Origin: Tulasnella sp. 424
Lineage: Eukaryota > Basidiomycota > Agaricomycetes > Cantharellales > Tulasnellaceae
Length of the DNA stretch: 64,000 nucleotides
Reading direction: 5' to 3'
NCBI GenBank assembly: GCA_019633425.1
Contig: WSUB01000002.1
Span: forward strand, 1 to 64,000
Shown: piece by piece, positions 11,782 to 24,300 of the stretch
Numbering within the stretch: the stretch's first letter is position 1
Layout: each line of letters opens with the position of its first letter
Position numbers and translations under genes: made by a program
The notes under the pieces: model-generated
What the model was told of the DNA's origin: nothing
The model's input: only the letters and a program-made list of their open reading frames with translations
Databases searched by the model: none

Positions 11782-13928
11782 ATGGCGCCAAAATCAACTT
11801 TCCGACAAGTCTACGTCGATATTCCCCCATCTCCTTACACCTCTGCCCACAAGCAAGTCCAGCAGCAACAGCCTCGACAAGTTGAACAAGCTCCCAAGCC
11901 AAAGCTCAGACCAGTCCCCGTTGTAGAGATACCCCACTCCCCACTCTGGAAATACACACCTCAGAAGGCTACTTCTCAAGCGGGATCTCAAGCCCAGAAG
12001 CCCATCGCGCCCTTGAACATGAACTCGCGGGCGTCACGTTCAGCACCTCTTAAGGAAAAGAATGTTCAACCTTCCAACAGCGACGACCGAAAGCCAGGCA
12101 AGCGGAAAGCTAAAGATCTCGACGAAGGCAACGAGGCCAAAAAGCCACGGTTAGAGACCGCGGTGAGTGCACTTGGTGCAACCCTGACCACTCTCTTACT
12201 GACCGCAACAATTTCGTAAAGGCGGAGCCTCAGCGGAAACCCGCACGACAACGCCGGACGGCTCAACCCACAGCGGGTGTGACGACCTTGTCAACTCAGA
12301 ACGAGGTACGTATATACCTTCCTACCTTGGCATACCCGGCTTATGATGGCACCTTCAGCTCAATCAAGCCACCGCCAAAAAACGGGGACGTCCCACCAAA
12401 GCAGAGCAAGCCGCCCGAGCTTCCGCACAACCGAATGCCGTTGATTCTGCTCCTGCTCCTGCTCCAAAGCCCGTCGTCCGGAGACCTCGGAAGGTTGCCG
12501 CTCCTCCAATGCCCGAATTGAAGTCCCTGCCATACGTCATAACGAAGCAGGAGGCAGAGGATAGGATGATGGTAAGATTTCCCTGAGCACAGTATGAGCC
12601 GGCAGATGTCTGATGTGCTTTGGACTATTTCCCAGTTGAGGGAATTCTTTCACAGGTTCAGCGAGTTGCTTCGCTTTCCAAAGACGCATCGTGATGCGTT
12701 GGATGACTTCTCTCGGCCGCTTGAACTGAACGCTGTAAAGAACATGTTCAGTTCGGTGCTTGACATTCTAGCGGAGGATGCTGCAGAGAAGCTTGAGGAC
12801 TTGCGAGAGGTGGGTGTTCAAAACCGCCGAAATGGAAACCCGAACAACGCTCATCGTGGACATATCTTTTGGTAGACGCTGAAGGAGACCAAAATCAATG
12901 TCCGGAAATGCACCAGCGTTGAAGAGCTCGGGGTCGTCGTCTTGAATCTCCAGGACTCCCCAATGCTGCCCCTTCTGTTGAATTCAGCGGACGCCCCCAT
13001 GCCAGGTCCCAAGCGATCAAAGAAATCAGTCGTCGTGCATTCAACTACCCAGCTTATTCCTCAAATCATGTCCCTCATTGAATACGCTTTGCAAGGCCCC
13101 TCCATTAGGGATGATGTAGCCGAAGGTGTAGAGGAATCGAAGAGGATCCGATCAGTCGCGGAGGAAAAGATCAAGCTGGAGAAAACCATTTGGACAAACG
13201 TCAAAAAGACCTGGACCGAGAAGCGGGATGCTGCATTGGAAGCCGAGCAGAAGGCGAAGGAGAAACTCAAGGAAGGAGGGACTTTGCCAGCGGGTGAAGC
13301 GTTCGATCTCAAGCAATGGAAGGAAGACGTAAGACCGCCGTTATTCTCCACAGCGGACCCGTTGCTGAAATACCTCACTTTTTAGTTCCGTGCTATCGAA
13401 GCTAAGCATCAGGGCAAGATCCGACGGCTCCAATTGACTCTTATGCAGCAACTATCCATGAACCTTCTTCGATTTACTCCCGCTGGAACGGATCTGGATG
13501 GCCGGACATACTGGATACTGTCGCTGCCAGCTGAGGGCGCGAAGACCCCTTCAGCAGAGGACAGGGACGAGTTTAGGAGATGGGCTTGGTTCCTAGCTGT
13601 TTGGGTACCTTCAACCTCTGCGTTGTCGGGGGCGAGCCGGGCTACGTCTTCTACCCTTGTGTCGGATGATGCCTCCGGGAACTGGCATGCTCTTGGGGAA
13701 GCTCCGGAGATCCGAGCCTTGATCAAACGACTAGAATGGGCTGCTTCAGAGAAGGAAAAGGAGGAGTCTCTTGAGACGATCGGAATAGGTGCTGAGGCTA
13801 GCTCTACCACTCCATCAGAGCCAGCGTCGAAGAAGTCTTCAAAGCAGCCGTGGCGAATCGATCTGAAGACACTCTGCAAACGCTTGGAAGACTTTGCCGA
13901 CTTCCTTGAGTGGAAAGTGGGCGCATAG
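11782..13928 (+). CDS. AT-hook, DDT and WHIM domain chromatin protein
   Basis: About 550 residues in several exons. The first ATG is at 11782 (MAPKSTFRQVYVDIPPSPYT); the frame continues upstream only from a GTG. A disordered basic N-terminus is followed, after introns near 12165 and 12305, by KKRGRPTKAEQAARA, an AT-hook-like DNA-binding motif. QLREFFHRFSELLRFPKTHR and LELNAVKNMFSSVLDILAED (12640-12780) look like a DDT domain. A charged helix (12.9-13.3 kb) leads to FTPAGTDLDGRTYWILSLP near 13480, the WHIM2/WSD type of motif found in ISWI-partner subunits. The C-terminus has ALIKRLEWA and WRIDLKTLCKRLEDFADFLE. Such proteins set nucleosome spacing with ISWI ATPases. It is shorter than Itc1/Acf1, so it may be a separate fungal DDT/WHIM protein. 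Confidence 0.65.
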
Positions 13929-14228
13929 ATTGATGGGTGGAGACCAATCGGCTTGGTACTTTTAGACTGTAGATGAACTCTTGACCTTTCTTTATCTTGC
14001 TTTTTCTCGATGTCGTGTTAGTCTACACGCTCTTGCTTTTTAATAATCAGATGCCTATTGACTAGGCCTTTGTAAAGAGTTTATTATTCTAATTGTACTT
14101 GTATTCTAACGAGTCCCCTGGGACGTTTGTTCCAGCACGTCGCCGTTCGGCGTTCGGCATGTGATGTTTGAAAAGTTCACCGAGATTCTCCGTTCAACGT
14201 TCGACTACCGACTGCAATCACTCGTTCA
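13929..14228. other. 3' flank of DDT/WHIM gene and promoter of complex I gene
   Basis: This has the AT-rich tail expected of a 3' UTR (tctttatcttgctttttctcg) and a short leader before 14229. No further gene is seen. Confidence 0.5.
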
Positions 14229-14925
14229 ATGCCTCCATCACTTCCTACAACAATAATGCGTGCTCCATTAGTGCAATCTCAACGTCTCATTGCTACTCGG
14301 GGCGTTTCGCACCGCAATGCCTCGTCACACGCTCACGACGAGCACCACGACCATGGCCATGGCTCCCAGGACACCTACCAATACGCACCAGAAGGTTTGT
14401 CATGGCGTTCCTCCAGTTATTTGTCGCTCAGGAGACTTATACTCTCATCCTTGCTGGCAAATGAACAGGTTTCTTTTCTCCTTTCTGGCGCAATACCATC
14501 ATCCTCTCCATTTTGGGATACGGCTTGTACGAGTTCGCACCGTCTCGGACGGGTGCGGATGGCAAGGAATCCTCGTTGACGACGTGGATTCGCAGCAAGA
14601 TCACCCCCTCGGAAATCTGGAGAGCGCGCAATGAGACCCATCTGATCTTGAGTATGGAGCAGGCTGAGGCGAAACACCTGGCAGGCAGCGCCAAGCGACC
14701 TTTGATGATGAGGACTCGCTATCCGGGGTATGAGTTTTTGTTCACCCAGTTTTGATCACGAGTACTGATATACTGATAAAATGGTCTTCCCCGTTTAGTA
14801 AATTCGAGGACGCTTCGCCGCATAAGCAGCCTGTGGGTGATGGCATTGACTACTCCGACCTGAACGTCAAGTCGGATTCGCACATGACGAACAGCAAAGT
14901 GCAATTCCCTCCGACCCACTCGTAG
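14229..14925 (+). CDS. Mitochondrial complex I accessory subunit (fungal 17.8-kDa/NUXM type)
   Basis: Three exons encode about 165 residues. A basic, Ser/Arg-rich presequence (MPPSLPTTIMRAPLVQSQR, LIATRGVSHRNA) fits mitochondrial import. A His/Asp-rich stretch (AHDEHHDHGHG) follows. Exon 2 joins as PEGFFSPFWRNTIILSILGY, giving one membrane helix, then WIRSKITPSEIWRARNETHL. Exon 3 reads KFEDASPHKQPVGDGIDYSD. The order of His-rich leader, one helix, W..RN..H, and a final GK/FE-SP segment matches the fungal accessory subunit described as 17.8 kDa in Neurospora. It would be a structural part of the membrane arm of NADH:ubiquinone oxidoreductase. A second in-frame ATG (14256) could also start the protein. 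Other single-helix complex I subunits are the alternative. Confidence 0.62.
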
Positions 14926-15244
14926 ACAGAAGCCCTTTCCCTGATGCGTCGTGTGGAGTACCTTATTGCAAATAGATGTCCTGGGTGGCCTCTTCAATGG
15001 ACCTCAGTCTCGCTAATTGTTTGTACAACTGACGATTTCGGCCCACCGTTAGCAAGGTCGCCATGCGCACGAGCAGATTGCGGTTAATTATTTCATCGAA
15101 TAACGTATTGCCACCAGCTTGTGGACACGGGAAACGAAAGCAAAGGAACTCGACGCCACATGTGTGTGTCGTTCGACATAGCTCCTTCCTAGCCCAAACA
15201 ACCAATTAGTGGAAGGTTATCGGCATGTCTTCCGCTGAACAAAT
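14926..15244. other. Convergent 3' flanks
   Basis: The space between two genes that converge. A minus-strand open frame (14963-15205) crosses it but has no start context or recognisable content. I read it as two 3' UTRs. Confidence 0.5.
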
Positions 15245-16264
15245 TCAGGAGTCGCCTTGATCCTTCCTAAAGAGAACTGTCAGGAAACTGCAATAAAGCA
15301 GCGGCGCGCGGCAGAACATACTTTCTCGTAGTGTTCTGTACACGTATGAACAGCCAGTCTACCATCTCCTTGACTCCAGTCCTTCAAGGGGTGATGGAGA
15401 AGGCGTCAGCGCCGTCTCTGCACCAACCAACAGCGGGGCGACTCACCCGTCTAGTCCAGAGACACCCATCACATCTAAGCTAGCCACTCTTTCCGGTTGG
15501 TCTTCCGTCTCCCATGCGCCTGATTGATGCCGGCGTTGCCACCACCCCTCGTAGTTTTCCCGAATGTCTTCAACGGTTAGTGCGTCGGGTACATCTTGCT
15601 TATTCGCGAGAAGTAAGAGGGGCACGTGGAGTATTTGAGGTGAGGATAGGACGGTATCTGAATGATGAAGGGGGTTGTTAGAGCGCGCACCGAATCAAAC
15701 CACTCTCGATTGATGACTCACCAAAAACTTCCCAACCCTCATCCAAACGGGCTTTATCGCTTGCGTCTATAACATAAGCCACAGCGTGGCACTCGTCGTA
15801 GTACTTCTCCCATATTCTTCGTATATCCCGCTGTCCGCCAAGGTCCCAGAACTGGAGAATTGTTGAAGGCAGAGTGATTTTGCCCACTAGTGACCATAAG
15901 CCCTCACTCTCAGATCCACTGGTGGTAGAGGTCAAAGAATCGTGATACGTACTATTCTGGCCAACAGTGGGGCCAATTTTATCAGGTGCCAGACCTGGCG
16001 TTCTGTTATACAACGTCTTGATTTTCTCTAATATCGTCTATTGCTCACGATAATCAGACACGAGTAGATTCGACGTTGCGTGTGGGTATCCTCACTGTCT
16101 TTCCCGCATTATCTAAACCTGAGGAGTGTGACGAACACGGTAAGTGCCACACAATCTTTTCAAGATAAACTGGAGTATATGCAAAGCGGCAGACCTATGA
16201 TAATGATGCTAAATTCGTCTTTTTTAGTTAAATGTTCATGTAAACCTCTTAGAAGATGATACAT
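15245..16264 (-). CDS. ARL3: Arl3/ARFRP1-type ARF-related GTPase
   Basis: Seven exons splice cleanly to about 190 residues. The start MYHLLRGLHEHLTKKDEFSI is followed, across an intron, by IIGLDNAGKT and TILEKIKTLYNRTPG (P-loop GLDNAGKT). Next come IGPTVGQN (switch I), WDLGGQRDIRRIWEKYY (switch II) and LLLANKQDVPD (NKxD guanine motif). The end is GVKEMVDWLFIRVQNTTRKK. The PTVGQN motif and the lack of Gly at position 2 point to yeast Arl3/human ARFRP1 rather than true ARFs. That family is not myristoylated but uses an acetylated N-terminal Met to reach the trans-Golgi through Sys1, where it recruits Arl1 and golgins. The intron after VGQN (phase 1) supports the model. Length is normal. Confidence 0.9.
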
Positions 16265-16399
16265 CCGGAAGGAGTCGATTGACAGGCGGGTGGTGGGAGG
16301 TGATCACCCTCCTGGGCCTCCCACGTGTCCACCGTTCATCGTCTACAAACAAAGCAACCCAAAGAATCCAAGCAGCGACAAAAATATACATAGACCACT

Positions 16400-19300
16400 T
16401 CAGCTCTCCATATCAATATCATTCGGTTCGCCGTCTTGCAGTGGGTCAGGATCTGCAGATGGGGCAATGGGTTGAGGGTGAGGGAGTTCAATCTTCGTTT
16501 GGAGGAACCGCTCTATTGTGGGGATCGCCTCGGCAAGCGCCTTTGTAGGTTTCTCCGACACTTCAAATGAAAGATAAAGTGTTAGTGGAGATTTTTTTGT
16601 AGCGGGAACGACGGAACTTACCTGTAGTCTCGACGAGGCCGCAGCTTTTTGTCCATTTCCCTGTGAACCTAGTTGGATGCGTTTCTGGGACGATCACCAA
16701 AGACCGCTAGCCAGAAAAGACTCAGCGAAAAAGATCATGCGATGATATTACTGGTATTCACCTCAATAAACCATCGCCGAAGTTCAGGCTGGCTTACTGG
16801 CAACCGAGTGGGCTCCAGTGTTCCAACTATCTGCACAAAAGCACTGATCCGTTTCTCGACAGCTATTCCGAAACAGAGTTCGTCAGATACGCTCAACACC
16901 CAGTAGAATATGGCGAACGCACGCCTTGTAGTCAGCAGTTGGGAGAGCAGCCGACAAGAACTCCCGCTGACCAGGAACACAATGTCCAATGCTTCTGATA
17001 TCCTGCAAAGTCATCACCACGACTGTAAGAAGATGTTCCCAATAAAGATAAAGCTTGCACAAAATGGCATACTCGATATAATTATCCCATAGATAGATGA
17101 TCAAACGCTTCAAAAGCTCGGTCTCCGCGGTGCCCTAGAAGCCGTCGAGGTTCACCCGAATTGGCCATGTTCAATCATAGGTCAAACATAGCGGATGCTT
17201 ACCTGATTTAGCTTGTGAGGGAAGATGTTCACGTCAATAAGTGCAAATTCTTGGTTTGTTACCCATTCCACTAGCTTGCGTGTCGCATCTAGCTTCAGTG
17301 AGGCTTTGAGCTGTAGTCCAAGGGATTGCAGGACTAGCTGTACGCGCACCATGTATGACCGTTCGAGGTCGAGGTCGACGTGCGTCACTCCGTCTAATTC
17401 TGCCCTCAAACTTCCGCTGCAGGGATTCGGCCGTGTTATGGGGTGCCAAAGCATCGGACGGCCAAAAGCAGGGAAGACTTACTAATCATGAATGAAGACC
17501 ACGAGTCGCGGTTGGCTGTAGAAATTCTGCCTGTGTTCAAGGTGAGTCGGAAGGGACGAAGGGAGACTTAAAAAAAAGTATGCAACGTACGAGCACAAAA
17601 CCTGGTTCTTGAATGCATCCATGAGCTCGTCGTCCGCGAAAGGTACGGCATACGCGCCGTACTTTGCCATCAGGTCCAAACGATGGGCTTTAAAGAGGTC
17701 TGCGGGCCCAGTATGTCCATCAAGACTCAGTGGGGGACAGGCTCAGGAGGAGTACACACCAGGAATCCCAATTGCATCCTCCTCAAAGGCTGTTCAATGA
17801 AGCAAAACAATCCTCAGCTGTGCTAAGAATTGGGAGCTAAAAGAAAGCCCCAAAGTGGGGACGTTTTCCTTACTGTCTTTCGGTTCGCACTGCTTCGGAT
17901 CAATTGAAGACCAATAATGAGACTGGACTCGAGAGACCTGCCAAATCGTCTCTGTCGCAATTTCTGACGCTGTCAATTCCGATATCATTGGTGGCGGATT
18001 GCCAAGGAGGACTTCAGCTACAGCAAGCGCTGAAGAAGAGATGGAGTTCAGGTTATAACCTCCCTAGTATTTCAAAAGTCGAGGATCAGCATTCTCCCGC
18101 TGATATGAACCCGTTGTCTGAGATAACTAACCTCGAGAGCCACCACGACCTTCCCGTTTGCGAGAGATGACAACATGTGCGTCATGTGCGCGTAGCCTGT
18201 GGGGCTAACGTGGCATTCTCCAAGCGTATCGCCATCAGCAGCGTCGAAACCCGCTGAGACTAAAAAAGGGGTTGAGTTGTTAAGAATATGGACGACATGA
18301 CCGTCACGCACTAATCACGAGCTCTGGCGCAAACTCGTATGCAATTGGCATTACGATTCGCATGAAAGCGTAAAGGTAGTCTGCATCTCCCATCCCTTTG
18401 GTCGGCCAAGGAATGTTTACAGACCTGCAGAGATGTTAGATTAGCGCCACAGGCAAGTCCGCAGAGAGCTCAGCGGCGTACGCTCCGAGACCGTCCCCCT
18501 CTCCACAGGATTCCATGCTTCCAAATGGTCCAGAAGGGTAAAACGCACCACCATCGTATCGATGAATCGAGATGTACAAAACGCTGGGATCGTCATAAAA
18601 CGCCCTCTGGGTTCCGTTCCCGTGGTGAACATCCCTGTTATTATTATTATTTTTACACCGCCCACCAAATTCATACGTTCGTCAGCCGATCTTCTCCTCA
18701 CACGATAATATCAAAATGGCGCAGACGAACCAGTCGAGGATCAAGATCTTCTTAACATCAGTCTCCAGCTGGACGACCCGTGTAGCAATAGCGACGTTAT
18801 TGAAGAAGCAAAAACCCATGTGTTCTTCTGGTTCGGCATGGTGACCCGGAGGCCGAACGTTGGCGAAGGAAGTTTTGACGAGACCTCGAGCTACGGCGAG
18901 GCAAGCTTCGATAACGCCACCGCCACTGAGAAGGGCTGCTTCGGGGGTCTTCGGGTGGACGTAAAGCGATAAATGATCGTAATAAATCCGGGAATTGAGA
19001 ATGGCCTCAACGTCCATTGCTACCATTCCAGATTCATTTGGTTTCAGTTATAATAAAGATCCTTATGTTTTTCGTCAGGGTGAGGAAGCAAGACTTACAC
19101 GCGATAGCGGCGACTTTTTGCCAGTGGTCCTCACTGTGGACGAGAAGCGCCTCATCTTTGCGGAGATGACGGATGGCTAGTTTCGTCATCAATTCGAGGC
19201 ACCCAGCTTCGTCCAATTTCTTGTCGATGCACTCGATTCGGCGAGGTTGCTCCGGGTGGTGGCTTTCGGAATCGTCGTCCTCTTCGTCATAGTCGTTGGG

Positions 19301-19492
19301 GTCACGGACTTCGGTGTGCTGCATCATTCGGGTATCGTAGACGTAACCGACTCTTGGGATACGAGTTTTCATTCCTCCCGTTTCAGCGGGTTTTGTGAAA
19401 ACCGTGGCGGTTTGGGCTATCGCGGGCTTGGGGGGTAAAGAGTCCGAGAATAGGGACGAAGGGTCTGGAGGAGGTTGGGTATCGAGCGCCAT
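16400..19492 (-). CDS. HDA1: Class II histone deacetylase, Hda1/Clr3 type with Arb2 tail
   Basis: Multi-exon, about 700 residues. The start is [17 protein letters not shown]. The deacetylase domain has [89 protein letters not shown] and the late glycine loop. The catalytic His pair, the zinc-binding Asp/His residues and the GFCFFNN block are all present. From about 17.8 kb down, the Arb2-like C-terminal domain reads [49 protein letters not shown] and [18 protein letters not shown]. The tail is acidic and ends [11 protein letters not shown]. In yeasts this enzyme deacetylates H3 (and H2B) in the Hda1 complex or SHREC. Some small exon edges near 16.6-16.7 kb are uncertain. No active-site loss is visible. 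Confidence 0.93.
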
Positions 19493-21324
19493 AGCTAATT
19501 CCTAATCAAGACGAGAATGAAAACAACGTGGCTATGAGATGATTCGATTTTACGTACTTGGTTGGTAGGAGCCTTAGTTGTCTCGTTTATGAAGGTCGTC
19601 GTTTGTCTGCTGGTCAGCCACCAACGTGACCGTGAGAGCCCGTTCACTAATTCCGCCAAACCCGTCAAACTCCCTTTCAGGGCGACTAGGCTTCTGGGCT
19701 TCGTCTCAATGTCTAGCTTGTTTGGCGAGCCTGAATCGTTCAGTTTCAATTTGGCCAATAAGGTATATGGAGTTCTAGCGAGGGATGTCTGGAGATTCGC
19801 TTGGGTTCTGCCGGGTACAGCTCTTAGCCGGTGGCAAACGAGACTACCGATGCGTCACATTGGCTCGCGCTTAAAGTCATCATTTCGAGGCGGTAGAGGG
19901 CGAGAAATGATTCAAGCATGGTAGAAGTTTTCACCGTAGCGCGACGGCAGTATTTCCATCTCACCCCGTCGCTCGTCTCCTAGCAGTCATCTTACGCCGC
20001 TCATCATACCGAGTTAGGATATGCTATGCTTCGAGCCCCACCTCCTTACTCCCGTCCTAAGTCCCATTTCTTTCGGGTACAAGCGAGAAAGAACCGTACC
20101 CTGCGTGTTGCTGCCACGTTGAGGACATTCCGCTTCCTTCGCCCTATCTGCCCCAGATGTTTGGAGTCTCCGAGTAAACTAGAAAACTTGCCACATGGGC
20201 ACGCTGGAGGGCTGAACGGAAGCCCTACCTAAAACTTTTAGATCGTCGAATCTCTCATTCAACGACGGCGAACTCGGAAATAATGCTACCAAGGACACAG
20301 CAGCCAGCCCACGAATACTGACGTGTATCCGTGGTAGGATGGTTCATTGGAACGAAGGAGTCAATTAATGTGCTAGTACATTTTGACGGTGAGTCGTCGG
20401 AGATGCCACCATACCGCCATTTGTTCTCCATTACTCATGCACATCCTTGGCAACGAATCAACTTTTACATAGCTACGATGTTTTACTTCCGTCGGTCTCT
20501 CGGTGATCCATTCGCCGCCTTATATCGCAAGGTGGCATTATTCACACATGTACACGAGTGCTGAATGCTATACCTGTGCCCAGCAATTCCCCAATGCTAT
20601 CCACGGCATTACGACTTCCCGGTCGTCGCAGGAACCTCGTGGGTGGGGAAGCGGCGGGGTAGCCACGAGACGCCCAAATCTCGATCTGGTTTTGGACCTG
20701 ATTAGCGATGGGAATTTCGGGGCAACGTGGGTTGATCCGAGGTCCGGGTTCGGAGAACTCAACGAAATGCGACCAAGAGGGCGTCAGTCGCGTTCGCAGG
20801 GGAACAGCGAAAATCTGCACTCGAACCCTCAGCAAACATCCAAGTCCGGGATGACTTTGACGTGGCCATTACGATGTTTACAGTTGTGTTTATTATTATT
20901 GTTTTGGTGGGTTGGTTGCGGGTGTAGAGTGCTTCGATCTTTAGTGAAACGCGCAGGGTAGATGAGCACAATGGGAAGGTGCGCTCAAAGGCTAGACTCT
21001 CGCGCCGTCATCGCTCGGTGCAGCATTAAGTGCGAGGACGCTAACGATGAGTGCGTATGTATATATCGGCTAGACGCGAATTTTGGTCGTAGTGAAACTT
21101 GTAACGAGCGTTCCAGTCGACAGATTGACGGGGTCAAAGGTGAGGGACATATCAGGATCCCGACGACGGATCCTGGGAATCGTTTCTGTCTGGCCTGGGT
21201 CTGAGTTCCTTTCTCTCTCCTTCACCCCAACCCCCTTCAGCCTCTTTCTTTCTTTCTCCCGCTAAAAGGCTTCGACAGTCTCGGTCGCAGAGCCTAGGAG
21301 GTACTTCGCCCCCCTTTGACACTC
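19493..21324. other. Gene-free stretch of about 1.8 kb
   Basis: Open frames here (for example plus 19562-19924, plus 20503-20961, minus 20542-20835) show no domain, no signal peptide and no consistent splicing. A minus-strand frame at 19495-19758 could splice in frame to the deacetylase start but contains no ATG. Just before 21325 there is a pyrimidine-rich leader (tctctctccttcacccc, cctctttctttctttctccc) for the large plus-strand gene. Confidence 0.45.
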
Positions 21325-24300
21325 ATGCTGTCGACGCTTTACTCGACATCAGCACCTTCAACCGATAATCTCGACCCCGCGACTCTGAGGAGGGCTTCGG
21401 CCCACAGGCTGTCGCTTGCACCTCTCCCACTCGACCCTTCAATGGATGACTATCGCTTCGGAGCTCAAAGTACCCAGTCAACAGATAGTAGGCTCACCCA
21501 GGACTCGGTACAGCAGTTAGCCATGAGGTGGGCGGGAGGAATCCTCTTAGCGTGGCTGCCAATGCCCAACAACATCCTGAACGCTAACTGACGATCTTTT
21601 CTTTCTTTGTCGACCTCGCCATATAGCTCGCGTTCCTCTTCAAGGCACCGCTCGCACCGATCAGCCTCGTCCTCCACCCGACGAGCTTCACTGCCCCTGC
21701 TTTCAACCACCCAGGCTGGGATCACCCACACGACGCATCCACACCCGTACCTTCCTTCACCGAGATCGTCCACCTTTCGCCACAGACCATCAGTGTCATC
21801 CGTAACAACCAATGGGACCTCGGGCTCTACGAGCACTTCAACCAACGATGAAATGATTGGGATGCAGCAGCCGTTGCGCGATGCCTCACCCGAACTCTCC
21901 AGCATTTACCGTGACATGCAATCCTATGTCTTTGGTGCCTCCTCCTCCTCATCATCTCAGCATACTCCTTCAACATCAGGGTCAGCTTCGACAGGTCTTC
22001 ATCCTTTTGCACCTGGTCCTTCATCGTTGCGCAATGTCCGAGCATTGTCTCAGCAGTCGAGCTCAGCAAACAGCGCGGGTATCACCATTGGAGCAGCTAT
22101 GCGCCAGAACAGCCTATACGACGACACCGACATGAACGATCTCTCAGACGCAGGCTCTGCTTACTCTCCCGAAGATGACGCACTCTTTCTGGCGTCTCAG
22201 CGACAGAGTACCTTTGGCCTAAACACGGACCGAATGGACATCGATCAGGAGCGCAAATTGTCAAGGGACATGTCTACGGGTCTTGGGAGTTCCAGCGGCC
22301 GCGCCTCTGTGCGGAGTATGGAGAAAAAGCGAGACCGGGGCAACCGACATCATCGGGCACCAGCATTTTCGACACTGGCCATGACACGTTACGATGCCGA
22401 TCGCAGTGACGAGCTTTCCACCGATGAAGACGACTCAAACCGGGCCATGGAGCGATCCAAAATGCGAGCCATTGATGATGGGAGTCGTCGCCCGAGTTTG
22501 CCGATTAATGTCCACCATGGTCCCGACAACCCAAGCCCCAATTTGGCGCACACATCAACCGCCGCCGCCCAAGCCAGTCCCACGAATTTCCGATTCGGTA
22601 AGTCGTTTACCCCTTAGTGTCGTAATTATTTACACCATTTTGACCGAGTACCTTGGGGGCTTTTTGTTTTTTGTTCTTTTGGTTTTCCTTTGTTCTTGTC
22701 ATTTTGGTGGCTGTGCCTTTTTCCAGGAGGAGACGAGGGTCTTTCCGCCCGAATGTCGATCTCCTCAATTCCTGCCAGCCCGACAACGCCAACCGCAGCG
22801 ACGTTCAGTGCGATGAGGCTCGCCGCCACAAGCTCGTCAATGGGGCCAGCACAGCTGCAAAGCCAACAACTGGCGCCGCTGCAACCGTTAAACACACCGT
22901 CGGGACCCATGGCTCGTTCAGTCTCCTCTCCATCAAAAGGCCCCCCTTTGAGTCCGTTCTCTACCTCGTCGTTCTACACTGCCGCGAGCCCACCGGAATC
23001 CAACGAGTCTCCCCCTGGCCGCGACATCAAGACCAGACCAAGATCTAGGTCCAACCGTGCCATGAAACCTCTCCCGTCGTTCATGGCTAATGCAGGAATC
23101 GATTCGACTTGGGTTCCACCATGGAGTTCTTCCTCGTCAGATGGAACGGCCGTCGCCAAGACAGACTCGTCCAACTCGAACGACGCTGCCGCCGCAACCC
23201 GGATTCCCAGCCCGCCGCCTGGAATTTTACCTCCAGGGACGAATCCTTTCCTCATGTCCTCGTCGGTACAGGCTCGCAACAATCCGTTCGCTCGCCGGGA
23301 TCGGAGTGCCACTGTCACCCAACAGTCCGTTTCTGGAGCATTCTCCCTCTCGCCTCTGGAGCCCATCAAGTCCGTTCCGACAATCGGATCGAAGCAGATT
23401 CCTTCATCCCCTCTAACGACCCCACCTGCTGTTACTGCTTTTACGGCGATCGGTGGACCTTCGATCGTTAACACCTCCCCTTCACCTCCACCAGAAGGTG
23501 TGTCGTGGTTTAAGTGTCCACCCTCATCTGAGTGCTGACTTTTGGATTTTCCTGATAACTTAGAACCCACGGATCCTACTGCAGACTTTGATTTGGCGTT
23601 CATTCTCTCTGGAGCTGAGGTCGCAACCAACACCCTTTCACCCGATGGACCCGATGCCGCTGCCACCCAAGCAGCACGCAAAGCTTCGCTAGCTCCTTCC
23701 ATCGAAGACTCGTTTATCCGCTTCGTTAACAAGTTTGACGATGAATATGGAGAACGACGTGACAGGTGGTCGTACCGCCTCGAGCGTCCCTCGGGAGACG
23801 CAGACCATCAAGGAGATTACTGGAAGTGCGAAAACATGGGTCGTTATTGGGTTGGCAGAGAACCAGTGGACGATGGGATCGCCTCGGCCATCGATGGATC
23901 CACCTCAGACAACTCGATTAGCATCCGGTTCTGTCCATCGGGAGGTGCCGCCGGAGATAAGGGCAAGGGCAAAGGCAAAGCCGTGGCTCATTCTCGATCA
24001 CGCTCATATGGGTCCTCTGGGGACGAGATGAGCTTTGGCCATGGGGGCGCGTTTGGACCAGGACCACTTTCTCCAACTCTTACTCCATCGCAGAGACGCT
24101 CGAATGTGCGCGTACAGGTCAAGAAGCATAATCGCGCCCCTGCCTTCACGCTCTATCTGGGTCCTCGTGCGCCAAGAGCAATCTCTGCATCGCGCCCCTC
24201 TCTCCTCCTCGCACCAAAGGCGTACCACCTCCACACATCTGTCCCGCCGAAAGGAAAGCAACCCAGCCCGATCACCCGTCCTTCAAACGGTCTACCGACT

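Noticed and set aside
19495..19758. Possible N-terminal extension of the deacetylase
   Set aside because: The frame joins in frame to MALDTQPPP after an intron, but I traced it upstream to a stop and found no ATG. The ATG at 19492 is sufficient.
20740..20840. tRNA-like B-box (ggttcg... and ctcgaaccc)
   Set aside because: GGTTCGA-type strings occur, but the last bases do not fit the B box and no cloverleaf with matching A box and acceptor stem was found.
22974..23732. Minus-strand ORF of 252 codons
   Set aside because: It is antisense to the large disordered protein, whose Ser/Pro-rich coding produces long open frames on the other strand.
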